64,000 bases of DNA from contig UBJR01000013.1 in NCBI GenBank assembly GCA_900465675.1, positions 166,065-230,064 of the forward strand, read 5' to 3'. The stretch is from Hyphomicrobiales bacterium. GTDB lineage: Bacteria; Pseudomonadota; Alphaproteobacteria; Rhizobiales; Rhizobiaceae. This document shows, one piece after another, positions 58,506 to 64,000 of the stretch. Below the pieces are notes generated by a model. It saw only the letters and a list, made by a program, of their open reading frames with translations, was not told where the DNA came from and searched no databases. Positions within the stretch are counted from its first letter, which is position 1. Each line of letters starts with the position of its first letter. The position numbers were made by a program, and so were the translations under genes.

Positions 58506-59147
58506 ATGTTAAGCTGGTTTCGCAAACTTCTTCCGCGCGAAGATCGATTCTTCGATCTTTTTGCTCAGCACTCGCGCACCGTCGTCGGCGCGGCGGAATC
58601 GCTGAACGAATTGTTGGCCGGAAACGATACCGAGCGGCATTGCAACCGCATCGTCACGCTGGAAAACGAGGCCGACGATATTACCCGCGAAGTTTTGCTG
58701 GCCGTGCGCCGCAGCTTCATCACGCCATTCGACCGCGGCGACATCAAGGATCTGATCCAGTCGCTCGATGACGCGATCGACATGATGCACAAGACGGTCA
58801 AGACCATCCGCCTGTTCGAACAGAAGAGCTTCGATCCCGGTATGCAGGAGATGGGCAAGGAAATCGTCAAGGCGGCACATCTGATTGCCGAGGCCATTCC
58901 GCTTCTCGACCGGATGGGCGCCAATGCGCAGCGGCTGACATCGATCGCTGAGGAAGTCACTCGGGTCGAAGGCAAGTCGGACGAGCTTTACGATCTCGGT
59001 CTGAAAGACCTGTTCCGCCGTCACGGCGCCTCCAACCCGATGGCCTATATCATCGGCAGCGAGATCTATGCCGAGCTCGAAAAGGTGGTCGACCGGTTCG
59101 AGGACGTTGCCAACGAAATCAGCGGCATCGTGATCGAGAACGTCTGA
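58506..59147 (+). CDS. DUF47 PhoU-like protein
   Basis: A 213-aa all-helical protein of the DUF47/PhoU-like family (MLSWFRKLLPREDRFFDLFA start; LENEADDITREVLLAVRRSF near 55; IQSLDDAIDMMHKTVKTIRL near 90). In the family it regulates the adjacent Pit-type phosphate carrier. The stop overlaps the pit start (TGATG), so translation is coupled. The ATG at 58506 is chosen over the in-frame upstream start at 58473, which adds 11 non-conserved residues. Confidence 0.93.
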   Translation: MLSWFRKLLPREDRFFDLFAQHSRTVVGAAESLNELLAGNDTERHCNRIVTLENEADDITREVLLAVRRSFITPFDRGDIKDLIQSLDDAIDMMHKTVKTIRLFEQKSFDPGMQEMGKEIVKAAHLIAEAIPLLDRMGANAQRLTSIAEEVTRVEGKSDELYDLGLKDLFRRHGASNPMAYIIGSEIYAELEKVVDRFEDVANEISGIVIENV

Positions 59148-60151
59148 TGGATGCCACCCTCGCCTTTCCGCTGCTGATCGGACTGATCGCGGTCGCGCTG
59201 TTCTTCGATTTCCTGAACGGACTGCACGATGCGGCGAACTCGATCGCGACAATCGTCTCGACTCGTGTTTTGAAGCCCCAATATGCCGTGATGTGGGCGG
59301 CGTTCTTCAATTTCATCGCCTTCCTGTTCTTCGGTCTGCATGTGGCGGAAACGCTGGGCACCGGTATCATCAATCCCGAGATCGTCAGCCCGCTGGTGAT
59401 TTTTGCGGCCTTGATGGGCGCGATCATCTGGAACATCGTCACCTGGGTCTTCGGGATACCGTCGAGCTCGTCGCATGCACTGGTCGGCGGTCTCGTCGGC
59501 GCCGGCCTCGCCAAGGTCGGCTTCAGCTCGATCGTCTGGGGCGGCCTGCTGAAAACGGCAGGAGCCATCGTGCTGTCGCCGATGATCGGCTTTCTGCTGG
59601 CGCTGTTCCTGGTGCTCGCCGTCTCGTGGATCTTCGTGCGGCAGACGCCGTTTGCCGTCGACAGCACCTTCCGCATCTTGCAGTTCGTCTCCGCTTCGCT
59701 TTATTCGCTTGGCCACGGCGGCAATGATGCGCAGAAGACCATGGGCATCATCGCCGTGCTTCTCTATTCGCAGGGCTATCTCGGCGGCAGCTTCCACGTT
59801 CCGCTCTGGGTGGTGCTTTCCTGCCAGACGGCGATGGCGCTCGGTACGCTCTTCGGTGGTTGGCGAATCGTCCACACGATGGGATCGAAGATCACCAAGC
59901 TCAATCCGATGCAGGGTTTCTGCGCCGAGACCGGCGGAGCGCTGACGCTGTTCGGCGCGACATGGCTCGGCATTCCGGTTTCGACGACGCATACGATCAC
60001 CGGCGCCATCATCGGCGTCGGCGCGGCAAAGCGCGTCTCAGCGGTGCGGTGGGGGCTTGCCGGCAATATCGTCATCGCCTGGGTGGTAACGCTGCCGGCG
60101 GCGGCATTGATCTCGGCGCTGTTCTACTGGGCCGCGGGCTTCTTCGCCTGA
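59147..60151 (+). CDS. pit: Inorganic phosphate transporter, Pit family
   Basis: A 334-aa polytopic inner-membrane carrier importing metal-phosphate with protons. The duplicated PiT signature is visible as FDFLNGLHDAANSIATIVST near residue 20 and GIPVSTTHTITGAIIGVGAA near 280; GIPSSSSHALVGGLVGAGLA near 102 and SLGHGGNDAQKTMGIIAVLL near 185 complete it. Coupled to the DUF47 gene. In Sinorhizobium this pair is the low-affinity phosphate system repressed by PhoB under starvation; I see no clear Pho box. Confidence 0.95.
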   Translation: MDATLAFPLLIGLIAVALFFDFLNGLHDAANSIATIVSTRVLKPQYAVMWAAFFNFIAFLFFGLHVAETLGTGIINPEIVSPLVIFAALMGAIIWNIVTWVFGIPSSSSHALVGGLVGAGLAKVGFSSIVWGGLLKTAGAIVLSPMIGFLLALFLVLAVSWIFVRQTPFAVDSTFRILQFVSASLYSLGHGGNDAQKTMGIIAVLLYSQGYLGGSFHVPLWVVLSCQTAMALGTLFGGWRIVHTMGSKITKLNPMQGFCAETGGALTLFGATWLGIPVSTTHTITGAIIGVGAAKRVSAVRWGLAGNIVIAWVVTLPAAALISALFYWAAGFFA

Positions 60152-60160
60152 TTCCAGACT

Positions 60161-60460
60161 TTAGCTACCGGCGGGCCTGCCCCGCCGGTGCCACCAGACC
60201 GACAGCCTGCGGCGCCAGCGGCGCGCCAAAGGCAGATCGTGCGACAGCACGATGAAGCCCAGCGGCAGCATCCAGAAGCCGAGGATGGGCAGAAACCCCA
60301 GGAAGCCACAGACAATCAGCAGCAGTCCGATGCCGATCCGCGCCATGCGCGAGCGCGGCAGCGGGATGCGCCAGGAGCCAAGAACGAGCTCGCCGGTCGC
60401 ATGATCGATGCCAAAGTGCTTGGCGCGCGAATTTCCAGTGTTGTTTTTCCCGTCAGTCAT
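60161..60460 (-). CDS. PGPGW-like small membrane protein
   Basis: A 99-aa protein with a polar N-terminus (MTDGKNNTGNSRAKHFGIDH), two close hydrophobic segments (about 50-85, IGIGLLLIVCGFLGFLPILG) and a strongly basic C-terminus (RRWRRRLSVWWHRRGRP). It resembles the PGPGW family of putative transmembrane proteins, but without an exact PGPGW motif. Start 60460 is preferred to 60538. Convergent with pit (9-bp gap). Confidence 0.65.
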   Translation of the reverse strand: MTDGKNNTGNSRAKHFGIDHATGELVLGSWRIPLPRSRMARIGIGLLLIVCGFLGFLPILGFWMLPLGFIVLSHDLPLARRWRRRLSVWWHRRGRPAGS

Positions 60461-60577
60461 CCACAGGAGATGGGGATAAGTGCAGCAATTGCAAGCAGAT
60501 GTCATTTTTTTGAAAAAACCGCTTGGCAAATCGAACAAGCATTTGTATTAGCCCACTCACACCGCGGCAAGCGGTGA

Positions 60578-60652
60578 TCCCTGGTAGCTCAGCGGTAGAG
60601 CATTCGACTGTTAATCGACAGGTCGCCGGTTCGAATCCGGCCCGGGGAGCCA
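60578..60652 (+). tRNA. tRNA-Asn (GUU)
   Basis: A 75-nt tRNA: acceptor TCCCTGG/CCGGGGA with one G-T pair, discriminator G, encoded CCA, anticodon loop CTGTTAA with GTT and T-loop GTTCGAATC. Confidence 0.95.
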
Positions 60653-60681
60653 GATTCATCAGCATAGCTGATAGATTGAAT

Positions 60682-60716
60682 GAGCCGGTTCGTCAGCGAA
60701 CCGGCTCTTCTTTTTT
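60682..60716 (+). terminator. Strong terminator downstream of tRNA-Asn
   Basis: GAGCCGGTTCG (60682-60692), loop TCAG, CGAACCGGCTC (60697-60707), then TTCTTTTTT. A perfect 11-bp stem with T-run. Confidence 0.95.
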
Positions 60717-60765
60717 CTGCACTTCGATGTGTGGAACAAACCCCGCCCTCGCCGCTTACCATCTG

Positions 60766-60996
60766 ATGGCAGAGGATTTTTCAGAACGGTGCGACCAAGC
60801 CCTTCAGCGGTTCATGGCGGAGTTCGGCATAACCGAGCGCGACAAAGCGATGCGCCATATCGTGCAGGATTGGCTGATCAGCCACGGCTATGCCGAAACG
60901 CGCGAAGGCAAAGCCGAACGCACCGATGGCGATAGCGGACGCGATCCGGAGTTCGTGCAATATCCAAGCTATTACAAGGATGGCGGCACGCTCTGA
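60766..60996 (+). CDS. 76-aa hypothetical protein
   Basis: Starts MAEDFSERCDQALQRFMAEF and contains ERDKAMRHIVQDWLISHGYA, an amphipathic-helix pair reminiscent of small ribbon-helix-helix-like proteins, then an acidic tail. No family is assigned. A start at ATG 60727 would add 13 residues; neither has a strong ribosome site. It ends in the palindrome shared with the convergent gene. Confidence 0.6.
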   Translation: MAEDFSERCDQALQRFMAEFGITERDKAMRHIVQDWLISHGYAETREGKAERTDGDSGRDPEFVQYPSYYKDGGTL

Positions 60997-61257
60997 TCAG
61001 AGCGACGACGATGCCGTGTTGATCAGATCGCAATCGATGCGCAGGCCGATCTCGCTGACGCAGAAGCGCCCGCTGTCTTCGCCATCACTCGACGCGAAAT
61101 TCAGCGGCGGCGGCACGCGGACCGGTTCAGCCGTCCAAAGGACCGGCCGCGACAGGTCAAGACGCTGGCTCTCAGCAGATTCGCTCTTCAGGATAGCAGT
61201 GGCCGCCATCATGCCGCCGATCGTCAGGGCAACCGACAGGGCGGCTTTGAACGACAT
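60997..61257 (-). CDS. 86-aa signal-anchored hypothetical protein
   Basis: Start MSFKAALSVALTIGGMMAAT gives a signal peptide or anchor; the exported part contains RLDLSRPVLWTAEPVRVPPP and two cysteines (RFCVSEIGLRIDCDL), possibly a disulfide pair. The frame opens further upstream (61317), but the signal-bearing ATG is preferred. No family is recognised. Confidence 0.6.
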   Translation of the reverse strand: MSFKAALSVALTIGGMMAATAILKSESAESQRLDLSRPVLWTAEPVRVPPPLNFASSDGEDSGRFCVSEIGLRIDCDLINTASSSL

Positions 61258-61424
61258 ATCCGCTGCTTCGATAAAGGAAATGACCACCTGAACCCCACGC
61301 GCCGCATCATGCGACATGGCGCTTCCTAATCACGCGGCCGAAGCCGTGGCCAGCGGCTTCGCGTGTTAAGGTTTACGCGTAACCACACCGGCTTTTGCGG
61401 ACTGAAACTTCAACGGGAAATTTC

Positions 61425-61449
61425 GGAACAATGGCTCGCCCCACGGGTT
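61425..61449 (+). promoter_or_regulatory. Possible EcfG (RpoE2)-type promoter
   Basis: GGAAC (61425-61429), 16 nt, GGTT (61446-61449) matches the general-stress consensus GGAAC-N16/17-CGTT in all but one base. It lies 49 bp before the next ATG. Confidence 0.35.
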
Positions 61450-61497
61450 TCGCCTTGGTCACCCATAGTGAAGAAGCAGAATAGGAGGAGTTTCTCC

Positions 61498-61806
61498 ATG
61501 CGTAAGACATTTGCCGCAGCATCGCTGCTCGCGATCGGCCTTGCCGCACCCGCCTTCGCGCAATCGGCACCGGCCTACGATACGACGGCACCGGATGCAC
61601 CGCGCTATTCGTCCGATATGAGCGTTGATAACAACGGCACGCATCCTGTGCGGGTCGAGCCGGTCGATCCGGTGACGACCGAGAGCATCGGCGAGCCGCG
61701 CGGCGTGCTCGATTGCCCGAATATGCCGCAGCAGGGCGTTGTCGATAGCCGTGCCGGTCAGGGTGGAGCGTCGATCAGCGATCGCTGCCGCGAGTATGAC
61801 AACTGA
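61498..61806 (+). CDS. Small exported hypothetical protein
   Basis: A 102-aa protein with a clear signal peptide (MRKTFAAASLLAIGLAAPAF, cleavage at AFA-QSAP) and a mature Asp/Pro/Thr-rich chain of about 80 residues with two cysteines (VLDCPNMPQQG, SDRCREY). A strong AGGAGGAG site precedes the ATG. No family is recognised; the periplasm is the likely location. Possible general-stress promoter upstream and a terminator downstream make it a single-gene unit. Confidence 0.75.
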   Translation: MRKTFAAASLLAIGLAAPAFAQSAPAYDTTAPDAPRYSSDMSVDNNGTHPVRVEPVDPVTTESIGEPRGVLDCPNMPQQGVVDSRAGQGGASISDRCREYDN

Positions 61807-61825
61807 CCGACATAGTTCCCCGGAA

Positions 61826-61850
61826 AGGGCCGGTTTCGACCGGCCTTTTT
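61826..61850 (+). terminator. Terminator of the small exported protein gene
   Basis: GGCCGGT (61828-61834), loop TTCG, ACCGGCC (61839-61845), then TTTTT. Confidence 0.95.
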
Positions 61851-61898
61851 CATGTCCGCCTGACGTGTGAATAAAACTGTCTCTCCGTCTGAAACTTT

Positions 61899-61926
61899 TG
61901 ATCCAGAGGCGCCGTAAGTGCGTAGC
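61899..61926 (+). promoter_or_regulatory. Candidate ECF11 (RpoE/ChrR-type) promoter of phr
   Basis: TGATCC (61899-61904) followed after 16 nt by CGTAGC (61921-61926), 24 bp before the phr ATG. TGATCC is the -35 element of the singlet-oxygen ECF group; the -10 fits less well and spacing is one to two bases short. Confidence 0.35.
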
Positions 61927-61949
61927 AGACCAAAAGAACAGAACAGGGA

Positions 61950-63410
61950 ATGACGGCGTTGGCGAAGGCAGTGGAAAAACCGGTTATTGTCTGGTTTCGC
62001 AAGGATTTGCGTCTTGACGATAATCACGCGCTGCACGAGGCCTGCGCCTCGGGAAAGCGTGTTATCCCTGTCTATATCCGCGAGCCCGAATCGTCGGGCA
62101 ATGGCCCGCTTGGCGCTGCCCAGGCCTGGTGGCTTCACCACTCTCTTGAAGCACTCGACCGCTCGCTTCAAAAACATCACAGTAAACTTGTGCTTTTGAG
62201 CGGCAACGCGCTCGATGTGCTGCACGCGCTGATCAAATCGACGGGTGCCGAAACGGTGCTCTGGAACCGCCGCTACGATCCGCCCGGGATCGCCATCGAC
62301 ACGCGTATCAAGCACGAGCTGGAACGGCAGGCTGTACAGGCGCAGAGCTTTGCCGGGCAGCTGCTACACGAGCCTTCGAAGCTGAAGACCGGCGGCGGCA
62401 CGCCCTACCGGGTCTACACGCCTTTCTGGCGGGCGCTGGAGGGCTCCGGAGAGCCGCCGCATCCGCTGGAAGCGCCGAAGAAGATCGCCTTCCCCAGCCA
62501 TTGGCCGCAATCCGACAGCCTCGCCTCCTGGAAGCTATTGCCGGTGAAGCCGAACTGGGCGTCGGCCTTCGACGAGGTCTGGACGCCTGGCGAGGACGCG
62601 GCGCTGGAGAAGCTTGCCGATTTCGTCGACGATCGCCTCAGCGGCTACAAGAAGGATCGCGACTTCCCCTCGGTTACAGCCACCTCCATGCTGTCCCCGC
62701 ATCTGGCACTCGGAGAAATATCGCCTGCCCGCATCTGGGATGCGACGCGGGGATTGTCGAAGCGCGTCTCTCCGGATGATCTCGTGCATTTCCGCAAGGA
62801 ACTTGCCTGGCGGGAATTCTGCTATCATCTGCTCTTCCACTTTCCGAAGCTGCCTTACGCCAACTGGAACAATCGTTTCGACGGTTTCGAATGGCATAAC
62901 AACAAGGCGCATTTCGACGCCTGGACGCGTGGTCTGACGGGATATCCGATCGTCGATGCCGGCATGCGCCAGCTCTGGCGCCACGGCATCATGCACAATC
63001 GCGTCAGGATGATCACAGGCTCGTTCCTGATCAAGGATCTGATGATCGACTGGCGGCGCGGTGAAAAGTGGTTCCGCGACACGCTTGTCGATGCCGATCC
63101 GGCGAGCAACGCTGCCAACTGGCAGTGGGTCGCGGGCTCCGGCGCCGATGCCTCGCCATTCTTCCGCATCTTCAATCCGGTGCTGCAGGGAGAAAAGTTC
63201 GATCCCGACGGCACTTATGTGCGCGAATTCATCCCCGAGCTCGCAAAGCTCGACACCAAATACATCCACCGCCCCTTCGATGCACCGGCTGCGGTGCTGG
63301 AGAAAGCTGGCATCATTCTTGGTGACACCTATCCCAAACCGATCGTCGATCACGCCGCCGCCCGCGACCGCGCGCTGAAAGCTTACAACGCCATAAAGGA
63401 CGCTGCATGA
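61950..63410 (+). CDS. phr: Deoxyribodipyrimidine photolyase
   Basis: Class I CPD photolyase, 486 aa, repairing pyrimidine dimers with blue light. The N-terminal antenna domain starts at VIVWFRKDLRLDDNHALHEA. The C-terminal FAD domain contains VHFRKELAWREFCYHLLFHF, GYPIVDAGMRQLWRHGIMHN and RMITGSFLIKDLMIDWRRGE with the conserved Trp and Arg residues, then WQWVAGSGADASPFFRIFNP. It overlaps the next gene by 4 bp (ATGA), so they are coupled. Confidence 0.95.
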   Translation: MTALAKAVEKPVIVWFRKDLRLDDNHALHEACASGKRVIPVYIREPESSGNGPLGAAQAWWLHHSLEALDRSLQKHHSKLVLLSGNALDVLHALIKSTGAETVLWNRRYDPPGIAIDTRIKHELERQAVQAQSFAGQLLHEPSKLKTGGGTPYRVYTPFWRALEGSGEPPHPLEAPKKIAFPSHWPQSDSLASWKLLPVKPNWASAFDEVWTPGEDAALEKLADFVDDRLSGYKKDRDFPSVTATSMLSPHLALGEISPARIWDATRGLSKRVSPDDLVHFRKELAWREFCYHLLFHFPKLPYANWNNRFDGFEWHNNKAHFDAWTRGLTGYPIVDAGMRQLWRHGIMHNRVRMITGSFLIKDLMIDWRRGEKWFRDTLVDADPASNAANWQWVAGSGADASPFFRIFNPVLQGEKFDPDGTYVREFIPELAKLDTKYIHRPFDAPAAVLEKAGIILGDTYPKPIVDHAAARDRALKAYNAIKDAA

Positions 63411-64000
63411 ACGCGCATTTTCACATCGCCCGGCCGCCGCAGGAACGCTTGAGAATCGCCGTGATCGGCTCCGGCATTTCGGGTGCTTCGGCTGCCTGGG
63501 CACTCAATCCGGTGCATGACGTCACGCTGTTCGAAAAGAACAGCCGCCCCGGCGGGCACACGGCGACCGTCGATGTCGATTATGACGGGAAGCACATTTC
63601 TGTCGATACCGGCTTCATCGTCTATAACGAATGCAACTACCCCAATCTCACCGCGCTGTTTGCCGAGCTCGACGTCGCAACGCATGCCAGCGACATGAGC
63701 TTCTCGCTGTCGCTGGACGAGGGCCGTCTTGAGTGGAGCGGCTGCGGTCTCTCTTCGCTGTTTGCGCAGAAACGCAATCTGCTGCGCCCGTCCTTCCTGT
63801 TGATGATCCGCGAGATCCTGCGCTTCAACAAGACCTGCCTGGAAGACCGCGCCGCCGGCCATCTGGCATCACGCTCGATCGGCGATTATCTCGATTGGCG
63901 CGGCTTTTCCCCCGGGTTCACCAACAATTACCTGGTGCCGATGGCGGCTGCCATCTGGTCGACGCCGTCGCAGCGGATGATGCAGTTTCCGGCCGAGCAC
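63407..64000 (+). CDS. FAD-dependent amine-oxidase-like protein, 3' end cut by window
   Basis: The visible 198 residues start with an N-terminal FAD-binding site (RIAVIGSGISGASAAWALNP, then FEKNSRPGGHTATVDV) and TGFIVYNECNYPNL. This family (NAD/FAD-binding, amine-oxidase-like) commonly follows phr, ahead of DUF1365 and a cyclopropane-fatty-acid-synthase-like gene, in the singlet-oxygen response cluster of other alphaproteobacteria. Those downstream genes would lie outside the window. Coupled to phr by a 4-bp overlap. Confidence 0.9.
   Translation, partial: MNAHFHIARPPQERLRIAVIGSGISGASAAWALNPVHDVTLFEKNSRPGGHTATVDVDYDGKHISVDTGFIVYNECNYPNLTALFAELDVATHASDMSFSLSLDEGRLEWSGCGLSSLFAQKRNLLRPSFLLMIREILRFNKTCLEDRAAGHLASRSIGDYLDWRGFSPGFTNNYLVPMAAAIWSTPSQRMMQFPAEH

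Overview
The window is one uninterrupted piece of an alphaproteobacterial chromosome, about 60% G+C. Family content and gene order point to Rhizobiaceae (Rhizobium/Agrobacterium/Sinorhizobium relatives): ExoR, a PopZ-type pole organiser, fused SecDF, two DUF1127 mini-proteins, alphaproteobacterial CtrA and LexA boxes, and a three-hairpin anti-Shine-Dalgarno sRNA of the rhizobial alpha-r14 type. Most of it is core genome. I see no insertion sequence, prophage, CRISPR array or rRNA. The assignment rests on recognition by eye; no database search was possible.

Layout. 1-7.8 kb: 5'-truncated phaC, a membrane-anchored DUF2778/Tlde1-like protein, map, radC, a membrane-anchored protein phosphatase, sthA and a PAS protein. 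7.9-14 kb: trigger factor, tRNA-Leu, a GDYXXLXY/DUF2157 membrane pair, an alpha-r14-like sRNA between two perfect CtrA boxes, two DUF1127 genes and a LuxR-type regulator. 14.9-21.9 kb: a type I secretion locus (two cysteine-free repetitive cargo-like proteins, an ABC exporter with a long N-terminal extension, an HlyD adaptor) separated from the divergent LuxR gene by an 860-bp AT-rich region. 22-24.4 kb: a small protein with a HEPN-like RNKYNH motif whose ribosome site lies in a perfect inverted repeat, and an acetyltransferase-TPR fusion.

24.4-33.3 kb: trmFO; then, leftward, yajC-secDF with homologues of the mitochondrial complex I assembly factors NDUFAF3 and NDUFAF6; a DUF815 ATPase; and a LysM/M23 lipoprotein. 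33.5-47.1 kb: a long leftward housekeeping run dgt-argS-SPOR protein-nagZ-scpA-scpB-tatA-tatB-tatC-serS-surE-pcm, covering envelope division, chromosome condensation, Tat export and translation. 47.3-56.4 kb: erpA, xth, exoR, a FadL-type porin, valS, a PopZ-family gene and a second PIMT-like gene.

56.6-64 kb: an island of very small genes around tRNA-Cys and tRNA-Asn, including a 55-aa gene under an overlapping LexA box whose C-terminus resembles a beta-clamp-binding motif; the DUF47-Pit phosphate pair; and a photolyase/FAD-oxidoreductase operon cut by the right edge. The best candidates for something undescribed are the SOS-controlled mini-protein (58142-58361), the HEPN-like gene with the RBS hairpin (21960-22512) and the type I secretion locus with its own regulator (13256-21938).
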